From Rhyacophila brunnea (Eukaryota; Arthropoda; Insecta; Trichoptera; Rhyacophilidae): a stretch of DNA of 64,000 nucleotides. The notes below the pieces were generated by a model. That model was not told where the DNA came from. It worked only from the letters and a program-made list of their open reading frames with translations, and did no database searches. The position numbers were made by a program, and so were the translations under genes. The number at the start of each line of letters is the position of its first letter. Within the stretch, counting starts at the first letter, position 1. Shown here in pieces: positions 34,209-48,200 of this stretch. Where the stretch lies: NCBI GenBank assembly GCA_022495005.1, contig JAGYXB010000560.1, forward strand, positions 186,001 through 250,000, in the 5' to 3' direction.

Positions 34209-35112
34209 CATAATATAATACTCTTTAAGAGTAAATGACATTTTATCATTTTGAACCTTGAATCTATAAAATAAAACTACATGAATTAATTTGTGTAGAT
34301 ATTTAAATTAACATGGCGTTAATCGTCTATAATGAAAATGTACCTATTTATTTTTGCAATGTTTTCCGCTCATTTATCAGTGTACATAGTTTCAATATTG
34401 CATTGCAAATGGAATTCTTCCAATTAAATGCTATCTCATTTAATATAAATTATATAAGCCTTCAGTAAAATTTCTTGTGATTAATTGAAAAATGTTAAAC
34501 CTTACTTTGATTTAAGATTTTATTGAATTTGTCATATTACATTCTGTTTTCGATAATTTGATGATATTTTGTTGTAATATTATGTATTTATATTTTTATT
34601 GTATATGCTGTTCTGTGTATTTCAAAAAATAAAATGTCAAACATATAATATTTTTTTGTTTTTAATTCCCGCCTAAGTCCCAGTCCAAGATTCAAGCCAC
34701 TTTTTAAAACAAAGACCTCCAGTTCAAGATTCGAGCCATTTTTTAAAACGAAGACCTCCAGTCCAAATTAGAGAGAGATATATAGAGAATGATTTTGAAC
34801 CACTTCTACACATTGATGTGGCTTATCTATAGTATATAGTATATTAGTCTATGATCACCACGAACATGAAATGAATATATTACTGATATTATCATTATTA
34901 AAAATCGATAATAAAGACATTAAATATCTTTTAAACTCTAAACAAGTGTATGCTTCAACATCATCCATAATAATTATACTTAATTAAAATGTGACAGAAA
35001 ATAAAAATAAATGATCTATGTGTGATTATTGAATTATCAATATTATTTTATGCATTATTGGTTCGTTATGAAAGGGCCAAAGTGAAACTATTTTAAATGC
35101 ACGAAAAATCAA
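34209..35112. other. No gene; a short tandem repeat at 34678-34770
   Basis: About two and a half copies of a 46-base unit (GTCCAAGATTCAAGCCA-TTTTTTAAAACAAAGACCTCCA). The remainder is AT-rich without features. Confidence 0.6.
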
Positions 35113-35410
35113 GGTAAATGTGCCGCAGAGGTGGACATGAGATTTTACAACTTTCTTTTTAGACCAAACCAAACCTAACCTAACATAACCTAATATTACC
35201 TCATATAATCTTAGTTTGTGATAATGGTGTATCAAAATGTATGAAAATTTCAAATATTTAATTAACGATTATTGGATCGAAAAGCCGATGCACCGACAGA
35301 AAAAGGTATTTATTATAATTGTCCACATGGAATAAACTAAAGAGATTGAATCTCAGTTTTCGTAAAAAAAAAAATTAAAAGCTCGTGTCCACCTCTGCGG
35401 CACAATTACC
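35113..35410. mobile_element. MITE with inverted ends and CCTAA-type repeats
   Basis: Inverted ends GGTAAATGTGCCGCAGAGGT and its counterpart ending GCGGCACAATTACC (to 35410). Between them lies a degenerate CCTAA tract (AAACCTAACCTAACATAACC, about 35169-35188). A comparable arrangement is at 58180-58400. Confidence 0.7.
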
Positions 35411-35884
35411 AAAATCAAATAATGGATGTATTCATTAACACCTTTAAAATGGAAAAATAGAGCTAACTAATGTATAGTTAATTTAACAGAAAAAATATTT
35501 GGAATATCTTCCTGTAATTTTTTACAGCTTGTTAAAAAAATGTCCCCTACATACCAATTCTTTCCTATTTATCAAAATATTTATATAAAGATATTAATAA
35601 CAGATTAGTTTATTAATTATCTAAGTTAAAATCATGATAACATTACAATTGAGGATAAATTTATTGTTTATTTATACTGTATTTTAAAATACTCATATTC
35701 TAGGAAATACCGAGAGCTAATGCAGTTCGTACTTATTGATAACTTAGGTATTGAAGGTCAACATATTGGATTTACTCATAAGTGCATTATAATATATTAA
35801 AATACGTCATATCGCTTTGATTCATTTATAGTATAGCATAGATTGTTATCATAGTCAGTTATAACTTATAACTGAAGTCATTCT
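35411..35884 (+). other. 5' flank of the membrane collagen gene
   Basis: AT-rich upstream DNA. TATAACTTATAA at about 35861-35872 is close to the start codon, but no promoter element could be singled out. Confidence 0.35.
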
Positions 35885-36248
35885 ATGACAGATAACATGG
35901 CATTGAATAAAGTAAAGATAGATGCCCATAATGATCTATCAGATCGAAAAAAACAAATGCCTTTGTTCGAAAACGTTTCAAATAATATTAGCAAATGCAA
36001 TGTAATTGTTTTGACACTGTGTTTTCTTTCAAGTTTTTCTGCAATATTGAAATGTGGTATGTTACACAGTGAATTAAGTGATATGAAATCATTTTTAAAT
36101 CACATCAACTGTGATATTCACAATATGTCAAGTGATTTACTTGTGACGAAATTGGAATATGAGATATTCCGTAAGATTCAGAGAAGAATTTCGAAAGTGT
36201 ATCTCAATAGTATTCAACGTTATTCAGATGTGTTCGACGGATTAACAG
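35885..36248 (+). CDS. Membrane collagen exon 1 (cytoplasmic tail, membrane segment, stalk)
   Basis: 121 codons plus one base (phase 1), donor GTAGGT. The stretch [14 protein letters not shown] just outside the membrane is shared with the paralogue at 61132. Methionine 5 (35897) is an alternative start. After the donor the frame meets TAG at about 36263. A second donor-like site (CTTAAAG/GTATGG, 36294) preceded by a NCNCLK-like coding relic lies downstream. Confidence 0.85.
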
Positions 36249-39200
36249 GTAGGTACTACAAATAGGACGAATAATAATTGTAACTGCCTTAAAGGTATGG
36301 TACTGTATGAATATTAGTATTCCAAACTACTTATATATAATATAAAAATCAATATTTGTTTGTTTGTTTGTTCGTATTTTATGCGCTGCCATACCGTTCA
36401 TCCGATTGCGATAAAACTTTGTCAACTTATTCCTTGCACTTGCGCGAAGAGTATAGGCTATATCTTACATATAAAAATAAATGTCTGTCTGTCCCGTATG
36501 CGTTCCTATACCGTTCATCCGATTGCGATGAACTTTGGTAAGTGGTTTTATGCACACCCGCGAAGGTTTCTGAATTAGAAAAATCATAATCTTCTTCTTC
36601 TTCTTCGTTCTATTTTCTTTTATTCGTATGGTTCCTAAACCATTCATCCGATTGCGACGAGACTTTCGTCAGTTATTGTACGCACACCCGCAAAGGTGTC
36701 TAAATCAGAAAACCATCTTCTTCTTCTTCTTCTTAATTATATCTTCTTTTATTCGTATGGTTCCTATACCATTCTTCCGATTTCAATGAAACCTTCGTCA
36801 GTTGTTGTGGTAACACCCGCAAAGGTTTCTGAATTAGTACAACCATCTTCTCCTTATTCATTTTATCTTTTATTATTCGTATGGTCCCTATACCATTCAT
36901 CCGGTTGCGATGAAATCTTCGTCAGTTGTTGTGGTAATACCCGCAAAGATTTCTGAATTAGTAGAACCATCTTCTTCTATTCGTATGCGTTCCTATACCA
37001 TTCATCCGATTGCAATGAAACTTTGGTGAGTTGTCGTGCGCACGCCGCGAAGGTTTCTAAATTACTACAACCATCTTCTTCTTCTTCTATTTGTATGCGT
37101 TCTTATACCATTCATCCGATTGCAATGAAACTTTGGTGAGTGGTCGTGCGTATGCTCACGAAGATTTCTGAATTAGAAAATCATGATCTTCTTCTATTCG
37201 TATGCGTTCCTATACCATTCATCCGATTGGAATGAAATTTTGATCAAGTGTTGTGCTCACACCCGCAAAGGTTTCTGAATTGATACAACCATTTTCTTCT
37301 TCTTTTTCTTCTATTCTATCTTCTTCTATTCGTATGCGTTCTTATACCATTCATCCGATTGCAAAGAAATTTTGACCAGTTATTGTGCGCACGCCCGCTA
37401 ACATTAGTAACGTTTTCATATTTTGGATTCGATTTTAATTTAGTGTTCTTTTGTTTGACCTTTACTCCTATTAGAATTATTTTCATATTACCATATTGTA
37501 TTACACAGATATTTTAATATTAAAAAAATAATTACATCTTATTATTTTTTAAATATCTAATATAAATATAACCACGAAGCGACCCTGTGTGAAGCCGGGT
37601 ACTTCAGCTAGTTAAATATAAATAAAACTATACTAGACTCTTTTTATGCCAAGCACCCAAAGGATTTTTAAAATTAATATTGGCACCCCCTATAAAAATA
37701 ACATCACATGTGAAGACGAATGTGTCAATTTTTAATTCTTTAAACACGTAACCGTGGTCAAATAAATTGAACTAAAACCGGTGCATAAAATGTAAATTAT
37801 TTAATATTAACTGAAAATGAAATATCTTTTATAAGAAAGTAAAATATAATATTTTATGTTTAATAATTTGTAACAGTAAAATACTGAAGACGAAAAAAAT
37901 CAAAATTTGGCTAACCATACTCACAATGGCCGAGCAGTTACCGCGCCGGCTTATAATGTCGTGGGTCCCGAGTTCGAATCCCGGGTCTTCAAGTTCACAT
38001 TATGTCTTTCAATATGTATATGGCGATATTACATATTACAAATTGATTTAATAGGCATTTCCATGTAGGTATCAAATTATAGCTAACTTTCTAAATAAAT
38101 GACCGCGACAATAATCTTTGTATATCTGTTCTCACTTAATTAGTTAATAGCCTAATTATTACATAATTATAACTTGATAAAATAATAATCAGTACGTCAT
38201 GATTGATAAAACGAGAATTATTCGATTGTAAGTTTTCGATTGAAGCACATCGCTCTGTGCTGTGATTCGCATTATTGTAACAATTGTACACCTGTACCTA
38301 TGCAATTTAAATAAACTCACACCCTTCATAATCACGACAACTATAGATCTACCATCATAAATTGGCATTTCAGCGAGGGCGCTAGTATGACATTGAGAAT
38401 ATTACCATAACTAACAAAAAAATGGTAATTTATAATTTTTTATTGGTAGTAGATTTCTGTACAAATATTATGCAATCCATAACTCGAGAAACATGTTGTA
38501 AAATTAAATGGCATTTGTAACAAATTTATCCTCGATAGACAATTTTAGTTTCAAATTCGACCGGCTGCCAACTTACGATGGTAGATCTTTACTTCTCATC
38601 TCTCCTCGTCACAACACCATTGGCCCTCACATCGAGGGATCATGACATGAACTTTGAGATAAACCAATTGAAAAAATTTGAACAGTCATAAAAGTACCTT
38701 TGCGTGTGGCGCGGCTGCCATCAGATGTGTCATATTATTGTGAATTTACTTGATAGCAAAGGATTCTTCATATATGGCATCTCTCTAATACAGTGGTTCT
38801 TAACCTTTTCGAAGTCACGGTGCACTTTTGATCATAAGAAAAAATTGCGGTGCACCAAAATCAAACGGTCAGAAAATAAAGAAAATTATGTGGACATAAC
38901 TTTTATTACAAAATAAAGAGATTTCATAACAGCCAAAGAAAAAAATGTTAAATAAAAGATATTTACATGTATGGAAAAAATGTAACTAAAAGTACCCTTA
39001 AGGGGGGACATGCTCGTCGTAGGTCAAAATTGAGTTTTTATTGTATATTCAAACCATGATCCTGGCCACTCCTTAAACGTTGTAGATAATCTATTTATAT
39101 AATTTTAAAGCCTTATTATCCCTCATATTTGATGACTGCATAAAGTATTTTTGTTACATAAAATAGTATTCTTTTAAACCTCTCGCTCTAATGTTTTAGA

Positions 39201-42200
39201 ATATAGTCATATTTCGGTACATAACTGTGCAGTGGTGTTAGGATTTTTTACATTTATTAATTTTTAAATGCATTTATAAAACCATAAGTATAATTTATGA
39301 CGAGATAATTTTTGTAAAATATTCACGATAAAAAATTATATTGATAATCTCTGTGATCCTAAATTTGACAAGAATTAGGCATTTTATTATTCAAAAATCA
39401 GCTAGATTAACACATTTAAAGAAAATTCTAAAGATACTTATTATAAGCTATGTCTTTGACCATTCAAGTGTGATAAACATCTTACGAATAATGATTGCTT
39501 TATAATAATTATTGACCTAAGAATAAGGTAGTGTTTTTTTGAAATACGCCATTTCTTTCGGCATTCCCCAATGATTAAGCTACAACATACGGCCGTTGCT
39601 ATAAATTAAAAAACTATAATTAAAGTAGGAAGTATTATAAGATAACTTATAATAGGTATCTTTAGAATCATCTTGAAATGTGTAAATATTGCCCAGTTTT
39701 TGAATAATAAAATGCCTAATTCTTGTCAAATTTGGGATCACAGAGATTAATTGAATTCATGTACCGAAATATGACTATATTCTAAAACATTAGAGCGAGA
39801 GGTTTAAAAGAATACTATTTTATGTAACAAAAATACTTTTATGCAGTCATCAAATGTTTAAAATAACTATAAAGGATAATAAGGCTTCAAAATTATATAA
39901 ATAGATTATCTACAACGTTTAAGGAGTGTCCAGGATCATGGTTTGAAAATACAATAAAAACTCAATTTTGACCTACGACGAGCATGTGGGCCGTTAACAA
40001 AATGGAATTTATTTGATTTGAAAATCAATTACTTATATGATACCTGAGCTTGCCGGATTTTGCAAAAATCACAAATATTAGGTCGAATATTTGATATAGC
40101 TACCCTCAATTCTTCGTCTAAACTCGTGTCATTCTCGTTTTTTAGTTTTTATATTATTAGTTATTTTTAAGAAACTGAGCTCACATATATATTATGATGT
40201 TGAAAACTGTAACAAGATTTTCAGTACCCTCATGTAGAGAGCTGGATATTCGTCTTCGACAGAAATAATTCCTCCATAGTTATTTCAGAAAATTTAATTA
40301 TTAGAGTACGATCCGTTGACAAGGTGATCAATTCTCCTTCTTCTTGGTAGGTACGAAATTTCACAACTTGATGTATCAATCGTAGTAAAAGGATTTCGTA
40401 TCCAGTCATAATTTTCTATATTTAAGGAAGGAAAGTAATTTGCAATCTTTTCTTCTAATTAGGTTAAATGTTTTCGTTAAAGTCAATTCGGCAAAATCGA
40501 AATCACATTAGATCTTTCGTCGGCTTTCATAATTTCGGAAAAAAGGACTTTTTTGGTTATCACTATTTCGCGGATTTTTCTGCTTTTATCATTTTTTTTG
40601 ACCGGTTAAGAACCACTGCTCTAATATAATACGTAATATAATACGGAAGGAAGAAGGCGTAGATGCACTTACCCCGTATATGAACTTACCTTTATTCACC
40701 TTATTAAATATTTTATTTCAGGTGAGAAGGGTGACAAAGGTACAGGTGATATTATCACACCCATATATAAAGAAGGCTTGAGCAACCGTTTTGAAAATTT
40801 GCACGTACTTAATAATCACGAAAAAAGAAGATATAAAAGAGCACAAATTGTAAGTAAATATAATTTTTTTTATATATTTCAATATAATATTAAAATTTGT
40901 TCTTAATTTTATGTCGAATTGGCCAGTATGCTTGCAGTGGAGTATGGCTTAAAAACCGGCTACTGCGGCCCAAATAAACTTTTAAGAGTTTAAACTGTGA
41001 CATCCCAACGCAAAGTGTCGCCCTTAAGCAAATTTAGAATGCCCTCCAAATCATTTGTTAAAAAAAATCAGCGAACTAGTTACATATTTTATAATTTATT
41101 TTCGGCTATCTTAAACAGACAAATACGTGCAAAATCTTTAAATTGACGTACCTACACGTCTACTGAGAGTCATTGCTTTTCTAAGAAACCTATTCTGAAA
41201 CAGTGATGATTTTAAATACGTGGAGGCCTGTGGTGCTGACAGGTTTGTAGGCAGATTATGGTCTATGCGATAAACTGCCATTACAATATGTAAAAGGTAT
41301 TACAACACAGCAAGCTATGCTGTCAGGCGTCACTCCCCCTTAAGAAGTTTCATAAGTTTGATAAGTCAAAATTTTAAGGCAAGCAATGGCTTCTAAATAC
41401 AGATTGTCATATTTTCCCATCAAAGCGCTTGCTGAACTTATTTTCTTGCTGCTTTCTTATGGCAACATAGATTACAAAGAATCTATGTCTATGGGTCATG
41501 GGTAATTTTGTTCTAACAAACAACATAAAATTTAAAAAAATATATATAAACATAGGTAAGTACCTAATTTTTTTATTATTTTCAGTTGAAGGAAATTTCT
41601 CCAGATATGCAGGAAATGCCACATTTTACTATGAATACGATAGAAATTATTAAGGTATTTTTTTTAAATAATTAGTAGGTATTAATTTAATTTAACTATA
41701 CGAATATTTTACATTTACTGTAATGAAATTAGTCTTATTTGTTTCCTTACATAGGTATATAGACACCTCTGAGCTAAAGGGTTATTTATTTTTGAGTTGC
41801 CGACAGAAAGCTAAGTGTTATGCCGGGTCCACATGTCGCGCGACAACCTCGTTAAATTTTACGATACGTATGACAATTATCATAAAATTTCTTAAGCAAT
41901 TATGATAATTATCGTAAAATTTAACGAGGTTGTCGCGCGACATGTTGCCAGTGTGGACCCGGCATTAGAATTTCCTTACAAATGTTGAGTGATAAATTAT
42001 AATACATACATTATTTATATATATGCAGAGTCTCAAAAATAAATAGAATATTAATTTTAAGACATAAGTTCATTTATGTAACATTTTTCAAACTATTTAA
42101 CTGTCTCATGGACGAGAGCGTGGCAAAACAGAAACGGATTTTTAAAAAAACTGGCCATTTAACTAAACCAGCCCAGTGACGTCCCTAGATAAAATGCCGC

Positions 42201-45200
42201 CCCTAGGCAACGCCAAAAAGCCGCCTCATTTTTTATACATTTTTCTTAACATCCTTTCATGAGTCCAATATCTAAGAAATGTTTTGTATGGATACATTAC
42301 CAACATAATATCAGACTAATTTTTCGCAAATTTGCACGTGTAGTTTCTGGTCACCAAAGGCGTCGAAGGGCAACGGGAGTAAGCTAGACATCGCATAAAC
42401 AAAAAATAAAGTCCTGTTTAACCTTTTATGTTAATTAATACATTATGTTTCCGACCAGTAAGCTGAATGTTTAATGGAAATATTTTCGTTATTACTAAGT
42501 TTAGGTGGCTATTTCTCTTCGATTTGCCGCCCTTCAAGTAACTGCCGCCCCCAAGCGACGCTCAACCTGCCTACCCCCACGAGACGTCACTGAACCAGCC
42601 GCCCGTTGTCAGACAACGCTTATTGATTTTTCTTCAACCATATGCCAGCGTTAATTAAACTGACTATAATGGCTTGTTAACATAAACTGTGTTTTACAGA
42701 AGCTGGAGGCAGCTGGTCTTGTTCCACTTGCAGAAATTCTGAAGAACATTAAAGTAAGAATGAATTTGACAATATCGACCTATGTACGTGCGTTAAGAGT
42801 TATACTAATTTGGCGTAACAAAACAAAAACAAAACTTGTGATACTAACTTAGATTCTTCGACTAGTTCTTAATTATCTTGTTAAATTACACACTTAACTA
42901 ATAAAGGGGTAATTTTTTCTTGAGCTTACGGGCGCCGTTGGATTATTTCTATACACTTTAACTTACATTACAAAATTGTATAATTATTATTTCTCGTTGT
43001 TTTTATTTTTTTATTTTAACAACTGTTTTTCAAACCATACATAATTTTAGATATTTTATAGATAACCGAATATTTTTTGACTATTTACTATATTTACAGT
43101 GGCTTTGAATAGGCTGGGTTTAATTGAATTTTAAAAACTAACAAACAGTATTCACGCATTGTAGTCTTAATTCAATGAAAACAAATATGTTTGACTGACA
43201 AAGCTAATTGTGCACTATTTACGTCAGATCTTAAAAGCCTTCACACTTCGCCACTAGGTTATTGTCGTTCTTGTAATTATGAATAGTGATCTATTTTTAT
43301 TAGGTTCTGAATATACATAATGTTTTATGAATATTAATTAGACTCTTTAGTAATATTTCTCGGCCTCACGACCCAAAACTTAATTACTTTATTCATATGT
43401 CTTCCACCTAACTCTAACGAGTTTAACGCATAGTGCAGAGATTATATGCCAGCCGAATGCTTTCTCACTCATAATTATTGTTTATTTTGGTGAGGCCTTG
43501 GTATAAAACTTAAATTAATGAAAGATTAATTTTCAGGGAGAAAAGGGACCTCCGGGAATGCCAGGAGAACAGGGACCTCCAGGATCTGTAAGAATGCTAA
43601 ATCCCAAAGGGGAACCTGGAAATCCTGGACCAATAGGTCCAAAAGGAGATCCTGGATTAAAGGGTGATACAGGAATATCTGGAATGACAGGTAGTAAGGG
43701 GGAGCCCGGGTTGACTGGGTCTACAGGACTGACTGGATCGATAGGTCCTAAAGGCGATTCCGGCTTAATTGGACCTCGGGGAATAAATGGTATCCCTGGT
43801 GAAAAGGGAGTTTCTGGACCTAGAGGACTGCAGGGGCTCCAAGGAACAAAAGTAATATTCGATATTTCATAGTTGGCACTATACTTCTGAGTACATATAG
43901 GTGTACAGATTATGAAAAGTTAATAGAAATGGGACATAGATGTTTGACACTAAATAAATAATTATTATACATTTTAAAAGATAGTCAATTTATTGGGATA
44001 TTTGGTAGCTTTGATTTTGAATTACTGTTACCGTCTATACTAAATTTAATTATGATATTAGCGTACCTGGGGTTAAAGTTCCGTATTAGTATTATGTTAT
44101 CCAGGACTAGATGGCATATATATTCATGAATGGCTGGGCCTAGAGGATCGCTTGGGTTACAAGAAGTAAAACTAATTCCATAATATTTAATGAGTTAGCA
44201 TTTACTTTACATAAGTTTATCATACTCAAAATCCAAAAATCACGAATAGCGTATCGTGTCACGAATGAGTGCACGCTGGGCATAACACCTAAAGATCACA
44301 GAAGAAACCAATGGATAAGGAAGCAGACAAGAGTACACAATGTGATAGAGGTCTCTAAGCAAATGAAATGGCAATGGAGTGGACAACCGCTAGACAAATG
44401 CCGTCATACAGTGGTACTCAAGGGGCACTAAACGCCCACAGGGATGCCCTAAATCCTGCTGGGTAGACAAACTCATAAAGTTCGATGCATTACGTGGCAG
44501 CATAGAACTTGGGACCGAGAAGAATGGAGGAGCTAGGGGATGCATTTATCTAGCAGTGGATCGACCCCCCATGATGATGATGATGATGATGATATTAATT
44601 ACATATTTTTCATAACTAAATAATATATTATCATAATTGGTTTCTACTCGTACCTAATGGCAATGATTTTTTAGGGCGACGTCGGACCACAAGGTCCTCC
44701 TGGATCGAATGGATTAATGGGTCCCCAAGGATCAGATGGAATAAAAGGAGTTTTAGGAATGCCTGGGCTTAATGGACTACCAGGCGTACAAGGAATAAAA
44801 GTATATGCCTAAATTTTCTTTTCGTTTAATTCTATCCTTGTTGCAAGTAGTTATCTAAAGCTAAAAGCTAAAGGTATACAAATTAAATAACTAGATTTCC
44901 AACTTGATTAAAAGAGAATTGAATGTGCAAGAATTTCTATAGATAGTAGGTACATAATATGAGCGCTTGCACCAATAAGGCAATTTTGTGGTATTTTTCT
45001 AAAAATATTTTTTTTTCAATTTAAATTTTTATTTAATTTTGAGCTTCAATTAAGAGACTTAGTTTTTATGAAGTGCCCTGTTAAACATTTGTTGACTAAT
45101 GAACTGGAAAGTAGTTAAATTTTATAATATTGTTTTTGAAGTTAAATAGGAATACACTCCAAATTTAAAAAAAAATGTAGAGCTTACAGTATTATCTCAA

Positions 45201-48200
45201 ATAGTAGTTGGTCAGTATATGGACACGCGTTATTTATCATAGTAATAATAATTAGTGACCGATATAGGAATTATGCGTATTAATATCAGTAAATAAGTAA
45301 GTTGTTGTTTGTAAATTAAGATATTGCAAGGGTCGTTTGAAAGTAGTTTTTTTATGATTTTGCTAAAGAAAACTGCATGTTTGCATTTATAAACCCATTT
45401 TCATTTAGTGAACAAAATATAATGCAGATGCGTAGTAACATGCAAATAGAACTGATTTATTTAAAAACAAATTTATTATTGAAAATGAAATTTGTAGAGA
45501 TTTTTCCAGATCAAAATGCTTCTGACATAATTAATTTCTGGCGTTCATTGCCATGTGAACATTTCCCAGAGCTAAGAAAATATGCAAAAGTTATATTTAT
45601 GTCGCTTTGGATCGACATACAGATGTGAACAAGGATTTTCATCCATAAAATTGATTAAAAGCAAAATAAGGCTGCAAATAACTGATTCAAATTTGAAGGA
45701 TTCTCTGCTGCTCTCAGTAACAAATTTAACACCAAACATTGAAAGACTAGCGAAATCTAAACGCTTATAAGCTCTCAGTGCTCCATTTCGCTCAGAGCTC
45801 TCTCTCTCTTATCACACCTAAGAACTGTGGTCCAGAGTTATCTTCACCAAATGAGACTCTCCAACATCTGTAGTACCATCAGCGGAGTCCACGACAGTGA
45901 TCACCCTCTCGTCCAAGAGATCATTTCTGAATATTGTAGATTGGTGCTCCAATAAACGTGTGTTTTTTGAACTGGCATAAATTAATTAATTTAATTGCGT
46001 GACTGAGTTATTTTTTTTTCTTCCCCTAAGCAAAGCAGATCCGATCCCTATTTTCCAACCTCAACCATGAACGTAAGAAGGTAGAAAAGGTGCTTGAGTT
46101 TTATGTAGCATCTGAGCTCGTCTGTAAAGAAAATTGGCGCATGGTATGCAACAAGTTGGCCACCCCTGGCTTACAGCATTATCTCAAACTTAATAGGCGG
46201 TCAGTAATAATAATTAATGACCGATATAGGAATTATTTGCGTATTAATATCACTACATACATAAGTTGTTATAATTAATAATATAGATTTTAATTAATTA
46301 GGGTCTATAGTACAATTCAATTTTGTAGGGTGATGTCGGACTACTTGGTTTATCTGGACCAAAAGGATCAATGGGACTTCCAGGACCAGAAGGTTCTCCC
46401 GGATTGAAAGGAGATCAAGGAATTTCTGGACTCGATGGATTACCAGGCCTACAAGGAATAAAAGTATGTATCTCATTTTAAATCATTTCCTATATATTAT
46501 TATCCTACGACTTTTTCCGTTTTGGCGAGCGATTATGTGCCTTATTTGTCATGTCCGATGGGTTCAAAAAAACAAGCATTACTGAAACGTTCTTCATTTG
46601 AATTTGTCAGTACAGTATGAGAGACACGGTTTTTCCTTATTTTCAAATCTTGCAATGTATTCCCTATAGCTTTCCGACACGATACGTGACTTTATTGACC
46701 GCACAATCGACTGGGGAAAAAAATCACTTAATTGTAACACTGGTTTAATATCATCCATATGAACGATTTTAAAATAAAAATGAGTTTTTGACAATCTATT
46801 CTTACTCGGATCGACAGATACACATATTTTATATTTCATTCGCAAATTTATTCATAAGGTCGTCTCAAAAATTATACCCCAATAACCTAAAAATATCCGT
46901 ATCGACCAATTATTGTAATCATTATTTACGTTAATTACTTACCACATTTTGCCCATTTTTTGAATAATAAAATGCCTAATTATTGTCAAATTTGGGATCA
47001 CAGAGATTATCAATATAATATTTTATCGTAATTATTTCACTATAATAATGTCAACATAAATTATACTAATGGTTTTATAAATGCGTTTAAAAATTAATAA
47101 ATGTAAAAAATCTTAACACCACTGCACATACATGTACTGAAATATGACTATATTCTAAAACATTAGAGCGAGAGGTTTAAAAGAACACTATTTTATGTAA
47201 TAAAAATACTTTATGCAGTCATCAAATGTTTACAATAAATATAAAAAATAATAAGGCTTCAAAATTATATAAATAGAATATGTACAACGTTTAAGGAATG
47301 TCCAGAATTACACTCTGAAAATACAATAAAAGCTCCATTTTGATTTACGCTGAGCATTTCCCCCCTTAATATTCACGTCATATTGGATCACTTTTTAAGA
47401 TAATCATAATATATTATATTGCTTTATATTTGAATGATTGAGATGTATAATTGATCATATTTAAATGCACGTGATTTAACAAAACATTAAACACATATTG
47501 ATAAAAATATCAGTGGTAGCAATCTGCGATTGCCAGTTGTTTTGCTTGGACTAGCAGCCTGAGGTGGTATCAGACGACATTCTATTCTTCCAGATTAAAC
47601 TACGCATATGACCTCAAATTTATATTAGCAGTAACAACTTGCAAATCATAAAACTGACGAATCAGCGAAATGTCAAACTGTCTGAAGTGCATGAAAATCC
47701 ATCCCAAAGGGAAAACTATAACTTCAGATTTTTATAAAATCCAATACCATATCATTATGACGAAAGCTGTCTGCAAGACCTAGCGAGACAGACTGGCGAG
47801 AGCCAGCTGGCTCAGCTAGTTTATATTATTATAGAAAATATTTTCATAGAAACTAAAGCAATAAAAAGATAATAACTTTAATCCTAATTTACTTATATAT
47901 ATTATAGAATTTCTTCGAATCTGTACACATGTATAATGTATGAAATCTGTTAAAAAATCACTTTCAGATTCATAGCGGATTATATGGCTAATAGATAATG
48001 GATTTCGTTAGCTCTAATGAATAAAAGTGGCCTGTCTGTTTTGTACGGATGCCGGTATAAAGTATTGGAAATATCAGTCAGCAGGCTGCTTAGCAGGGGG
48101 TGCCAGGGTACAAGCTCGTGACACACTTGCAATAAAAGTAATATTAAATGTATACTACTTTTTTAAGAATACGGATTACTAATTGCATTCAAATATTTAA

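Noticed and set aside
37922..38000. Possible tRNA gene
   Set aside because: A- and B-box-like bases are present but no cloverleaf pairing is evident and a SINE body follows.
45190..46278. Possible LTR pair
   Set aside because: Only about 100 bases, no TG...CA ends, primer site or polymerase; the interior is a hAT remnant.
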